Shown: positions 31,749-40,142 of the stretch, in pieces
Numbering within the stretch: the first letter of the stretch is position 1
Layout of the letters: every line of letters starts with the position of its first letter
Assembly (NCBI GenBank): GCA_017548045.1
Contig: JAFYNR010000003.1
Coordinates: 25,838 to 89,837 of the forward strand
Length of the DNA: 64,000 nucleotides
Reading direction: 5' to 3'
Origin: Clostridia bacterium
GTDB lineage: Bacteria; Bacillota; Clostridia; Oscillospirales; Acutalibacteraceae
The notes under the pieces: generated by a model
Seen by the model: only the letters and a program-made list of their open reading frames with translations
The model's database searches: none
Told to the model about the DNA's origin: nothing
Position numbers and translations under genes: made by a program

Positions 31749-33497
31749 TCACATTTCTCCTTCAGGAACATCTTCAGTTTCAATAATAAAATCTTCAACA
31801 GTAGCAGTCTGACCTGCAATAACAATTATCTCAGTTGTTCCTGCAAGGCTTCCGTCTGCAGAATAGATTTCCGCCATATACACACCTTCAGGTGCAACAA
31901 AAGAATATGTACCGTCTGAAAATACCGTATGAGAAACTCCGTCAACCGAAATTTCCGCCGCATCACCCGTGATTCTACCGGTAACCGTACCTACGGTTGA
32001 ATCGGTTCGTCTTATCGCTTCTTCAACAGCAAGCTTTGCATTTACCATAGGATATTCGAGGGTTTCAACGTCATACCAATAATCCCATTCGGTAAACACC
32101 TGTGCAACTCTGTTTGTGGATAAGCACAGTATTTCTTTGATCTGAGGACCTGTAAATGAAGGATTTACCGACCAGACAAGTGAAGCAATTCCTGTAACAA
32201 CAGGTGCGGACATTGACGTGCCCGACATATATTCATAGCCGCCGTCAAGGCTGCTGCTGTAAATGTTTTCACCGGGTGCCGCAAGGGTAACACTTCTGCC
32301 AACGTTGGTAAAGCTCGACTGAGTGAAGGTGCCGTCACCGTTGTTGGTTGCACTTGCTACAACAAAAATTCTGTCAAGAATATCGGATGCGGAAACGTTC
32401 TTTGAGCCTACGAATATGTTATCTTCGTTCAGTGCACAGAATCTGCCGTTGTTTCTTGCATCAACAGGGTCGCCCAGAAAATCTCCGTTACCTGCTGACT
32501 GAACAACCACAAAATCGTAGCCTTTCGATAAAAGAGACGCCATCATATACGAGGTTGCTGCAGTTTCAAACACAGCCTCAAAAAGCCCCATACTGTTGCT
32601 TGTTTTCGAGCCGGATGTACCGAGAGAAAGGTTGATTACCTTTGCACCCGATTTTACAAGGGTTGAAAAGCCGAAGAAAATTGAAATATCCGTGCTCCAT
32701 AACTGAAGTGTATCGGGCATCCAGTCAATGCATATAAGGTTTGCATTATCGCATATACCTGCAACACCCTGACCGTTGTGGTTTGCGGAAACTATACCTG
32801 CAACGTGAGTACCGTGATTATCAGGTATGTTTCTGCCTGCCTGCTTACTGTCGGGAAAAACAATTTTACCTGCAAGCTCAGGATGGTCTGTTTCAAATCC
32901 TGAATCGAGAATTCCTACGTTGATTTTTGAAAAATATTCGGAATAATCCCATGCCTGCCTTGCATCAACAGCCTCAAGCCACCAATTGCTTCCCGAGGGA
33001 ACAAGCTCATTCCAATCAAAATCCGGCTCATTTGCAATATCAAAGCTGTCTGACGGTGTAACGTTAAGTTGGGTTTTTGATGCCATTACGGGAATGGCAA
33101 GTTCAACACCGTTGAGTCTTTCGAGCTTTTCACACCTTGAAACAGCCTGCTCATAGGTCATAACGGGATATGATATTACGAAGAGATCCGCAGGCATACA
33201 CCAGCCCGAAACAACACCTCCGCAGGTGCCGATAAGGCTGACCTTATCCGAAAACTTCATATCGGAACTTACAAAAACTGCAAGCTTATCTCTGATAAAG
33301 CCTTTTTCTTCATTGATTGCAACCACGTCGCCGTCATCAATTTCACTGAAAAAATCATATTTGATTGCCTGTGTGGTATACGGTAAGCCGTAAATGAATT
33401 CCGAAACCGTATCAATAACACTGTTAAAAGAAGTATACACAAAGCTTGCTGCTGCCATAACGGCAGACATAATTAACGAAACGATTTTGACAAACAC
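31749..33497 (-). CDS. Secreted subtilisin-like serine protease (S8)
   Basis: A 582-residue S8 protease with an N-terminal signal-like helix (residues 5-25), so exported or membrane-anchored. After a propeptide-like region of about 150 residues come the catalytic Asp (GILDSGFETDHPEL), His (DNHGTHVAGIV), the oxyanion Asn (SAGN) and Ser (GTSMSAPVVTG). The C-terminal 70 residues look like a carboxypeptidase-regulatory beta-sandwich (GTVTGRITG, GTYSFVAPEGVYMAEI), often found on surface proteins. The start is GTG 33497 with GGGGG upstream. It lies 15 nt after the permease and 1 nt before the glucosidase, with no promoter seen between them. Confidence 0.9.
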   Translation of the reverse strand: MFVKIVSLIMSAVMAAASFVYTSFNSVIDTVSEFIYGLPYTTQAIKYDFFSEIDDGDVVAINEEKGFIRDKLAVFVSSDMKFSDKVSLIGTCGGVVSGWCMPADLFVISYPVMTYEQAVSRCEKLERLNGVELAIPVMASKTQLNVTPSDSFDIANEPDFDWNELVPSGSNWWLEAVDARQAWDYSEYFSKINVGILDSGFETDHPELAGKIVFPDSKQAGRNIPDNHGTHVAGIVSANHNGQGVAGICDNANLICIDWMPDTLQLWSTDISIFFGFSTLVKSGAKVINLSLGTSGSKTSNSMGLFEAVFETAATSYMMASLLSKGYDFVVVQSAGNGDFLGDPVDARNNGRFCALNEDNIFVGSKNVSASDILDRIFVVASATNNGDGTFTQSSFTNVGRSVTLAAPGENIYSSSLDGGYEYMSGTSMSAPVVTGIASLVWSVNPSFTGPQIKEILCLSTNRVAQVFTEWDYWYDVETLEYPMVNAKLAVEEAIRRTDSTVGTVTGRITGDAAEISVDGVSHTVFSDGTYSFVAPEGVYMAEIYSADGSLAGTTEIIVIAGQTATVEDFIIETEDVPEGEM

Positions 33498-33512
33498 CGT
33501 TAATCCCCCTTT

Positions 33513-34448
33513 TTATTTTGCTTTTTGCTTAAAAGGTTTCAGAAAAATTTCTGTGGGAATCTGAGTAAACAGAATTGCAACGAACATTATCACACAACCG
33601 ATAAGCTCTCTTGATGAAAGAGCCTGATTGAGGAGAATCCAGCCGAAAAGCACGGCAAAAACCGATTCAAGACAAAGAAGCAGTGCCGCAACGGTGGGAT
33701 TGGAATACTTCTGACCGAAAATCTGTGCAGTAAAGGCAACACCGCAGCTCATAACACCTGCGTAAGCGATTTCAACGCCTGCACCCTTAATTGCTTCAAG
33801 ACTCGGGTCTTCAAAAACAAACATAAAGATTGCAGACACAACACCTGCAATAAGATATTGAACGCAGGATAACGCAATGTTGTTGACCTTCTTGCAGAAA
33901 TGGTCAATTACAAGAATGTGCGCCGCAAAAGCAAAGGCACCGCATATTGTTATAAGTTCACCCGAACCGATTGAAAATCCGCCCGCAGGAACACTGATTA
34001 TGTATAATCCGATTACTCCGAGAACAACACCGATCCAGATGTTGAAACGAAGCTTCTGCTTGAGAAAAATACCTGCAATGGGAACAAGCACCATATAAAG
34101 TGCGGTTATAAACCCTACTTTACCTGCCTCAAGTCCGAGAAAAAAAGCGTGCTGCTGAAGATTACAGCCGATAAAGAAAGGAATTGCACAGCACAGGCTT
34201 CCGAAAAGTATTTCCTTTACAGGAATCTTTTTTGCTTCAGTATCGGGCAGTTTCTTTTTATCGTTCAGAACACTGATGAACGCAAAGGGAATAAGAACAA
34301 TTCCACCCAGAAGCATTCTTAAAGCATTGAACGTAAACGTGCCTATCTGTGCACCTTCACTTTGCGCAACAAATGAAAGTCCCCATACAACCGCTGCAAG
34401 CAGGCAGAAAAAAGGACCGAGAATCTTTTCTTTTTTTATACGTATCAC
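33513..34448 (-). CDS. DMT-superfamily permease (EamA type)
   Basis: A 10-helix drug/metabolite transporter with two EamA repeats: FFCLLAAVVWGLSFVAQ with ALRMLLGG in the first half, and ICGAFAFAAHILVIDH with LLCLESVFAVLFGWILLNQ in the second. The substrate is unknown. The start is unclear. The frame is open to an ATG at 34487, but the first codons from there coincide with a strong terminator hairpin of the preceding gene, and no ribosome site precedes that ATG. GTG 34448 is used here; the site GGAG would also suit the non-canonical ATA at 34439. It begins the permease-protease-glucosidase run. Confidence 0.85.
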   Translation of the reverse strand: MIRIKKEKILGPFFCLLAAVVWGLSFVAQSEGAQIGTFTFNALRMLLGGIVLIPFAFISVLNDKKKLPDTEAKKIPVKEILFGSLCCAIPFFIGCNLQQHAFFLGLEAGKVGFITALYMVLVPIAGIFLKQKLRFNIWIGVVLGVIGLYIISVPAGGFSIGSGELITICGAFAFAAHILVIDHFCKKVNNIALSCVQYLIAGVVSAIFMFVFEDPSLEAIKGAGVEIAYAGVMSCGVAFTAQIFGQKYSNPTVAALLLCLESVFAVLFGWILLNQALSSRELIGCVIMFVAILFTQIPTEIFLKPFKQKAK

Positions 34449-34459
34449 TCCAAAAACAA

Positions 34460-34484
34460 CCGCCCACAGAAAAACTGCGGGCGG
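34460..34484 (-). terminator. Terminator after ispH-rpsA
   Basis: In minus reading, CCGCCCGCAG, five-base loop, CTGTGGGCGG, then TTGTTTTT; one G-U pair marks this strand. It lies 15 nt beyond the stop and within the 5' open extension of the permease frame. Confidence 0.75.
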
Positions 34485-34498
34485 CATATAATCAAATA

Positions 34499-36538
34499 TT
34501 ATTCAGCTGCTTCCTCAGCGGGAGCTTCTTCAACTGCTGCCACTTCTTCAACTGCTTCTTCTGCTGCTTCCTCAGCGGGCTCGATGAGAGCACGGATTGA
34601 AAGGCTTACGCGCTTCTTGTCGTAATCGATAGCGGTAATCTTACAGGTTACTGTTTCGCCAACCTTAAGAACATCCTGAGGCTTGCTGATGTGACGGTCA
34701 GCAATCTGTGAAATGTGGATAAGGCCGTCAATACCGGGAATAATTCTTGCAAAAGCACCGAATGTTGTCATACCAACAACTTCTGCTTCAACAACCGAAC
34801 CTTCGGGATAGTTCTTCTTGAGAATCTCCCAGGGATTGTCTTCGTCTTTTCTGTATCCGAGAGAAATCTTCTTCTTCTCAGCATCGAGTGACTTAATGTA
34901 AACAACAACTTCCTGACCGATTTCAAAAATCTCTGCAGGGTTCTTGATACGCTTCCATGACATTTCTGAAATGTGAACCATACCGTCAACGCCGCCGATA
35001 TCAACGAATGCGCCGTATGTTGTCATTGACTTAACAGTACCTGTATACTGCTGACCTTCAGCTGCCTGTGCCCAGAAAGCTTCTGAAGCTTCCTTCTTTG
35101 CATCCTTGAGAACTGAACGGATTGAACCGACTGCTCTTCTGCGCTGCTTATTTACTTCAATGATGCGGAACTTAACTGTTGTTTTGAGAAGATCTTCAAG
35201 ATTTTCATCTCTGCGCTCTGTTGCATGTGAAGCGGGAACAAATACGCGTACGCCGTTTGATACAACTCTTACGCCGCCTTTAACAACTTCTGCAACCGTG
35301 CCTTCAAGAATTCTGCCGTCTTCTTCAGCGGCAATTATCTCAGTCCAGGCATTCTGTGCGTCAAAACGTCTCTTTGAAAGCATAACGGTTCCTTCGGCAT
35401 CGTTTGTCTTCATAATAATAAGATCGATTTCGTCACCGATTTTGAGTTCTTTGGCTGCATTTGCATTGGGGTCTGCGCTGTACTCATCCATAGGAACATA
35501 GCCGGCATGCTTTCTGCCGATATCAACCTGGATTTCTGTGGGTGTGATACCCATAACAACGCCCTTGACTTTCTGGTCTGTGCTCATGCTGCTCAGAGAA
35601 GCTTCAAGTGCTTCGGAAAAATCCATATCGTCTGTTATAACTGCTGCTTCAGAAGGCACCTCCTCTACCTGCATATTTGTGGTTTCGTTTACGATTTCGG
35701 ACATTTCTAAAAGTACCTCCTTAATTATTGCGGAAGGGGTTGACGCCCCTGCCGTCACGCCGATTTCGGCGATTTGGGAAAAATCTATGGTCCTGAGCTC
35801 GTCGGCTCTTTCCACCAAATGTGTTTCGCAGTTTTCACTGCACACCGCTTTAAGCTTTACGGTGTTTGAACTGTGCCGCCCTCCGATGACAATCATCATA
35901 TCATTTTGCTTTGACAGCTCGGCAGCTTCATCCTGCCTTTTTCGGGTTGCACTGCATATTGTATCAAAAATTTTTGGGTTTGTACAGTATATTTTTATTT
36001 TTTCTTTACATTTTTTCCATTCTTTTTGCGAAAAAGTTGTCTGTGAAACTGCTATTATTCCTTTTTCGCACAAAAAACGATTTTTGAGAAGAAAACCCTC
36101 AAGCTCATCGGCACTGTTAAAGACATAGGCATCACCGTTACTGTGCCCTCTTATGCCCATAACCTCAGGATGATTCGGGTCACCTGCAATAAAAACAGGC
36201 ACCTCATCCGATGAATTTTCGGCAACTATATCGTGGATTTTCTTTACAAAAGGACAGGTAGCATCACATATGTTTGCTCCCGCTTTTTCAAGCTCATCAT
36301 AAACCTGTCTGCTTACACCGTGAGCACGGATAATAACCGTTTCCCCCTCTTGCGATTGAGAAGGATTTTCAATCATCCTTACGCCCTTGCTTTCAAGCTC
36401 GGAAGTAACCGAATTGTTATGTATAAGCTCGCCCAGAGTTGCAGCAGGAACATTTTTTGAAGCAAGGTCATACGCCATATTCACCGCACGGTCCACACCG
36501 AAGCAGAAGCCGGCTGTTTTGGCAAGGGTTATTCGCAA
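34499..36538 (-). CDS. ispH-rpsA: Fusion: 4-hydroxy-3-methylbut-2-enyl diphosphate reductase (IspH) + ribosomal protein S1
   Basis: A 679-residue bifunctional protein of a kind known in Clostridia. Residues 1-278 are IspH, the last MEP-pathway enzyme, making IPP and DMAPP. The three cluster cysteines are C12 (GFCFG), C95 (DATCPFV) and C195 (ICSATRKRQ). After a short linker, residues about 322-645 hold four S1 RNA-binding domains; the third and fourth are the most typical (TYGAFVDIGGVDGMVHISEM, TFGAFARIIPGIDGLIHISQ). The tail is Ala/Glu-rich. A perfect ribosome site and ATG lie exactly at the junction, so free S1 could also be made. The start overlaps plsC by 10 nt. Confidence 0.95.
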   Translation of the reverse strand: MRITLAKTAGFCFGVDRAVNMAYDLASKNVPAATLGELIHNNSVTSELESKGVRMIENPSQSQEGETVIIRAHGVSRQVYDELEKAGANICDATCPFVKKIHDIVAENSSDEVPVFIAGDPNHPEVMGIRGHSNGDAYVFNSADELEGFLLKNRFLCEKGIIAVSQTTFSQKEWKKCKEKIKIYCTNPKIFDTICSATRKRQDEAAELSKQNDMMIVIGGRHSSNTVKLKAVCSENCETHLVERADELRTIDFSQIAEIGVTAGASTPSAIIKEVLLEMSEIVNETTNMQVEEVPSEAAVITDDMDFSEALEASLSSMSTDQKVKGVVMGITPTEIQVDIGRKHAGYVPMDEYSADPNANAAKELKIGDEIDLIIMKTNDAEGTVMLSKRRFDAQNAWTEIIAAEEDGRILEGTVAEVVKGGVRVVSNGVRVFVPASHATERRDENLEDLLKTTVKFRIIEVNKQRRRAVGSIRSVLKDAKKEASEAFWAQAAEGQQYTGTVKSMTTYGAFVDIGGVDGMVHISEMSWKRIKNPAEIFEIGQEVVVYIKSLDAEKKKISLGYRKDEDNPWEILKKNYPEGSVVEAEVVGMTTFGAFARIIPGIDGLIHISQIADRHISKPQDVLKVGETVTCKITAIDYDKKRVSLSIRALIEPAEEAAEEAVEEVAAVEEAPAEEAAE
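35704..35722 (-). promoter_or_regulatory. Internal ribosome binding site at the IspH/S1 junction
   Basis: In minus reading, AAGGAGG (35722-35716) lies 11 nt before the in-frame ATG at 35704 (Met279). Translation from it would give a 401-residue S1 without IspH. Confidence 0.5.
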
Positions 36539-37173
36539 TGTCCCATCCCCCAGAGTTCGACTATCTTATCCATAACAAGCTTTGCACAGCTTTTAACTTC
36601 TTCTCTTGAACCTGCTTCTGTAAAACCGAGTTCCTCGTAAGGAATAATCTCACCGAATCTTATGGTAAGTCTTGAGCCTTTTTTCATCTCATCGCAGTTG
36701 TAAATCGAAACAGGAAGAATATTTGCCTTTGCTTCTCTTGCTATAAGGCCGATGCCGGACTTGGCTCTTGAAGGCTTATAATCCTTTGAACGTGTGCCCT
36801 CGGGAAAAATGCCGAGAATGTGACCTTCCTTGACTACTCTGATTGCATAATCTACCGCTTCTTTATCTGCCCTGCCTCTTGCAACCGGGAAACCGTTTGC
36901 TTTCTTAAAAAGAGTGCCTATAACAGGCTTGCTGAAAAGCTCCTGCTTACCCATAAAATAAATCTGACGCTTTTCAATGCCCAGGGCAATGTACAGAGGG
37001 TCAAGCGCTCTGAGATGGTTTGATGCAATGATAAAGCCGCCGTCCTCGGGGATATTCTCCACACCGATATAATCTACCTTGTAGCACATCTTTGTAATTT
37101 TCTGACCGAGAGGACGGAGTTTATCGTAAAGCTCCTCTTCCTCTTTGACCTTTGAGTAATCGAAACCTCTCAT
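36529..37173 (-). CDS. plsC: 1-Acylglycerol-3-phosphate acyltransferase (PlsC family)
   Basis: A 214-residue lysophosphatidate acyltransferase of membrane phospholipid synthesis. The catalytic NHxxxxD appears as SNHLRALDP near residue 52, and the substrate-binding FPEGTRS near 123. There is no clear transmembrane helix, so it is likely a peripheral membrane protein. It overlaps cmk by 1 nt and ispH-rpsA by 10 nt, the conserved cmk-plsC-ispH order of Clostridia. It is one of four PlsC-type proteins in this window and, by context, the best candidate for the housekeeping enzyme. Confidence 0.93.
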   Translation of the reverse strand: MRGFDYSKVKEEEELYDKLRPLGQKITKMCYKVDYIGVENIPEDGGFIIASNHLRALDPLYIALGIEKRQIYFMGKQELFSKPVIGTLFKKANGFPVARGRADKEAVDYAIRVVKEGHILGIFPEGTRSKDYKPSRAKSGIGLIAREAKANILPVSIYNCDEMKKGSRLTIRFGEIIPYEELGFTEAGSREEVKSCAKLVMDKIVELWGMGHCE

Positions 37174-37844
37174 TATATATTCTCCTTAATGATCTTGATG
37201 ATTGAATTAACCGAATCCTCAAGCGAAAGACCTGTTGTGTCAAGAATCACGCCGTCTTCCGCAGGCTTGAGAGGAGCAATTTCGCGGTGGGAATCGTTAT
37301 AATCCCTTTCAATAAGCTCGGAAAGAACGTCTTCATACTTAACGTCCGTACCTTTTTCGATAAGCTCCTTGTAACGTCTTGTTGCTCTTTCCTCGGGTGA
37401 CGCGGTGAGAAAAATCTTAACCTTTGCATCGGGAAGAACAACGGTACCTATATCTCTGCCGTCCATAATACAGCTGTTTCTTTTAGCGATATCTCTCTGC
37501 AGATCAAAAAGGAACGCACGGACCTCGGGCACCGCGGATACGTCTGAAGCAGCCATTGATGCAGGAGGAGTTCTTATTTCGACAGAAACGTTTTCACCGT
37601 TAAGCAAAACCTTCTGTTCTCCGTTTTCAAACACAAGGTCAACACTTATATCGGAAAGACTTGCGGCTACCGCAGGCTTATCTTTTGTGTCAATACCCTT
37701 TCTGAGAGCATTAACGCCTACCGCACGGTAAAGTGCACCGGTGTCAACATAGATAAAACCTATTTCTTTTGCCGCCGCACGTGCAACGGTGCTTTTACCT
37801 GCACCGGCAGGACCGTCTATGGCAACATTAATAACATTATTCAT
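37173..37844 (-). CDS. cmk: Cytidylate kinase
   Basis: A 223-residue CMP/dCMP kinase that phosphorylates CMP to CDP with ATP. Its P-loop is IDGPAGAGKSTVARA near residue 10. Further markers are GFIYVDTGALYRAVG, the NMP-binding insert EIRTPPASMAASDVSAVPEV, IMDGRDIGTVVLPDAKVKIFLTAS and ERDYNDSHREIAPLKPA. All are standard for bacterial Cmk. It overlaps the flavoprotein gene by 8 nt and plsC by 1 nt in one operon. Confidence 0.97.
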   Translation of the reverse strand: MNNVINVAIDGPAGAGKSTVARAAAKEIGFIYVDTGALYRAVGVNALRKGIDTKDKPAVAASLSDISVDLVFENGEQKVLLNGENVSVEIRTPPASMAASDVSAVPEVRAFLFDLQRDIAKRNSCIMDGRDIGTVVLPDAKVKIFLTASPEERATRRYKELIEKGTDVKYEDVLSELIERDYNDSHREIAPLKPAEDGVILDTTGLSLEDSVNSIIKIIKENI

Positions 37845-39105
37845 AGCTGTACTCCCTGTTTTCTTTTATTTTTTCAGCAGCACTGAGTGCCGCAAGACGC
37901 GCCGTTGAAAAAGCAATCTGCAGATTGAAGCCTCCCGTATACGCATCGGCATCTATAACTTCTCCCGCAAAATAAAGCCCTTCGGCAAGCTTTGATTCCA
38001 TTGTTTTGGGATTAATCTGAGATACATCAACGCCGCCCGATGTGATAATTGCCTCCGCAACAGGTCTGAATCCCGTAACGGTTATACACATTCCTTTGAG
38101 AAGCTGAACAAGATTCTGCCTCTGCTCCTTGGTAATCTGATTAACCTTGGTTGAAAGAGGTATTTTGCTGAGCTTTACAATAACAGGAACAAGCTTTTTG
38201 GGAAGCAATGAATTAAGCGCATTAATAAAATTTCTGTTTATGTTTTCAGAAAAATCACGGAGTATTCTTGCGTCAAGCTGTTCAGGCGTCAATGCAGGTT
38301 TAAGGTCAATATAAATCTTATATTTTCCGCTTTTCATATTTCTCATATGTGCCGATGCACTGAGAATCATAGGACCCGACACACCGAAATGAGTGAAAAG
38401 CATTTCACCGAAATCCGTATAAACCGTTTTACCATTATCGGCATCAACAACCTTTATTGCGGTATTACGGAGCGAAAGTCCCATAAGGTCGGTGCAGAAT
38501 CCTTCGTGAATTTCAAGGGGCACAAGAGAAGGAACAAGGTCAGTTATATTATGACCTGCCTGCCTTGCAAGCTCATAACCGTCACCGGTTGAACCAGTAC
38601 CCGGATAGGAAAGACCGCCAGTTGCAACAATAATGCTCTCGGCATAAATCTCGTTACCGTCATCGGTTTTCACGCCAATAACCTTGTCGCCGTCTTTTAT
38701 GAGTTCAACAGCCCTGCCCTGCATTATTCTTGCTCTGGTTTTTGCATAGGAATGAAGCGCATCAACAATATCCGCCGCATTATCCGAAACCGGGAACACT
38801 CTGTTTCCTCGCTCGGTTTTCAGTTCCACTCCTCTGCCTTCAAAAAAATCGATCACATCGGCAGGCATAAACCTCGAAAATGCACCGTACAAAAATCTTC
38901 CGTTTCTCGGAACGTTCGAAATGAGCTCCTGAAGGGAATTACAGTTGTTTGTAACGTTGCATCTGCCCTTACCCGTAATCATCAGCTTTCGCGCAGGCCG
39001 TTCGTTACGTTCAAGTATAAGGGTTTCAACTCCCTCGTTAGCGGCAGTGCCTGCCGCCATAAGGCCGGCTGCACCTGCGCCTATAACAAGCAGGGTTGTT
39101 TTCAT
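37837..39105 (-). CDS. HI0933/BaiN-family NAD(P)/FAD-dependent oxidoreductase
   Basis: A 422-residue flavoprotein. The FAD-binding GAGAAGLMAAGTAAN is at the N-terminus, followed by the family signature RKLMITGKGRCNVTN, IVATGGLSYPGTGSTGDGYELA, and a C-terminal GGVDVSQINPKTMES with LYFAGEVIDADAYTGGFNLQIA. The family has no agreed housekeeping function; BaiN of Clostridium scindens was proposed in bile-acid dehydroxylation. No other bai genes are here and the gene's position before cmk is common in Clostridia, so a bile-acid role should not be assumed. It overlaps the rpiR-like gene by 4 nt and cmk by 8 nt. Confidence 0.88.
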   Translation of the reverse strand: MKTTLLVIGAGAAGLMAAGTAANEGVETLILERNERPARKLMITGKGRCNVTNNCNSLQELISNVPRNGRFLYGAFSRFMPADVIDFFEGRGVELKTERGNRVFPVSDNAADIVDALHSYAKTRARIMQGRAVELIKDGDKVIGVKTDDGNEIYAESIIVATGGLSYPGTGSTGDGYELARQAGHNITDLVPSLVPLEIHEGFCTDLMGLSLRNTAIKVVDADNGKTVYTDFGEMLFTHFGVSGPMILSASAHMRNMKSGKYKIYIDLKPALTPEQLDARILRDFSENINRNFINALNSLLPKKLVPVIVKLSKIPLSTKVNQITKEQRQNLVQLLKGMCITVTGFRPVAEAIITSGGVDVSQINPKTMESKLAEGLYFAGEVIDADAYTGGFNLQIAFSTARLAALSAAEKIKENREYSYE

Positions 39106-39974
39106 TTCTTTTCCTCCCCGCCCGTACGGTAAACGTGGTATTCATCCCATATTTCTTCAAGTGCTCTGAAATAACTGTAAACATCGTCGCTCTTCTTCCT
39201 TGCACATGCCGCAATAAGCGCGTTTATAAGGCTCAGCGGAGCAACAAGTGAATCAACGAATGACACCATATTGCTCTTTGCAACCAGAAGATGTGTTGCA
39301 TAAGGCGCAATGGGTGACATTTCACCGTCTGTTATTGAAATAATGGTCGCTCCCCTGTCTTTTGCAAACGAAAGGGCTTTTACCGTCTGCGTTGAATATC
39401 TTGGGAAGCTTATGGCAACGCAGACGTCCTCACTACTTATTCGGAACATCTGCTCAAAAAGCTCACTGGACGATGAAGTATCAATAAGAACCACATTTTC
39501 GCTGAGGTATCTGAAATAGAATGCGGCAAAGCTTGCAATGGCCGCCGAGCTTCTCACACCGAGAATATAAATTTTTCTTGCGTTATTAATGGTTTCAACG
39601 CTCTTTTCAAAGGCTTCTCTCGAAACGCCCTCTCTTGTTGCTTTTATCATTTCGATATCGGCCGCAAAAGCGTTTCCGATAAGGTCATCGCCCTCAAATC
39701 TGCTTGCGGAAACCTCCATACGCTGAACACTCGTAAGGTGGCTTTTAACCATTTCCTGCAAGTGCTTCTGCAATTCGGGATAGCCGTCAAAGCCTATATT
39801 TGATGCGAAACGCACAACCGTCGATTCGCTGACACCTACCGCCTTGCCCAGACTTGCCGCCGTCATAAACGAAGCCTTTTCATAATTTGTCGTTATGTAA
39901 TCGGCAATTTTTTTGTGTCCCTTTGAAAGACTGCCGTATACTTCTTCCAACTTAGCCTGAAAATTCTCTGACAT
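39102..39974 (-). CDS. MurR/RpiR-family transcriptional regulator
   Basis: A 290-residue regulator. Residues about 1-78 form the HTH_6 domain ([44 protein letters not shown]), and residues about 120-250 a SIS sugar-phosphate-binding domain ([46 protein letters not shown]). It probably senses a phosphorylated sugar. It heads the minus operon and is divergent from the GH95 fucosidase, with the two promoters in about 70 bp, so control of the fucosidase is plausible but inferred. Confidence 0.92.
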   Translation of the reverse strand: MSENFQAKLEEVYGSLSKGHKKIADYITTNYEKASFMTAASLGKAVGVSESTVVRFASNIGFDGYPELQKHLQEMVKSHLTSVQRMEVSASRFEGDDLIGNAFAADIEMIKATREGVSREAFEKSVETINNARKIYILGVRSSAAIASFAAFYFRYLSENVVLIDTSSSSELFEQMFRISSEDVCVAISFPRYSTQTVKALSFAKDRGATIISITDGEMSPIAPYATHLLVAKSNMVSFVDSLVAPLSLINALIAACARKKSDDVYSYFRALEEIWDEYHVYRTGGEEKK

Positions 39975-40008
39975 AATAATACCTCATTTAACACTTCATA
40001 CAGAATAT

Positions 40009-40037
40009 ATTTTACAACACCAAATAATAAAATGCAA
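40009..40037 (-). promoter_or_regulatory. Promoter of the rpiR-like gene and following operon
   Basis: In minus reading, TTGCAT (40037-40032), 17-bp spacer, TAAAAT (40014-40009). Confidence 0.55.
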
Positions 40038-40080
40038 GAAGAAAATACTGTTTTTGCAGGATTTCTTTCATTTTTATTGA

Positions 40081-40109
40081 TTGACTACATTAAAACGATA
40101 TTGTATAAT
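40081..40109 (+). promoter_or_regulatory. Promoter of the GH95 fucosidase gene
   Basis: TTGACT (40081-40086), 17-bp spacer, TATAAT (40104-40109), start near 40116. Confidence 0.75.
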
Positions 40110-40142
40110 AAATCCAAATCACTGAAAAAAGGAGATTTCCTT

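Noticed and set aside
37837-39105. Bile-acid dehydroxylation gene baiN
   Set aside because: The flavoprotein family is widespread in the cmk neighbourhood and no other bai gene is present, so only the family is named.
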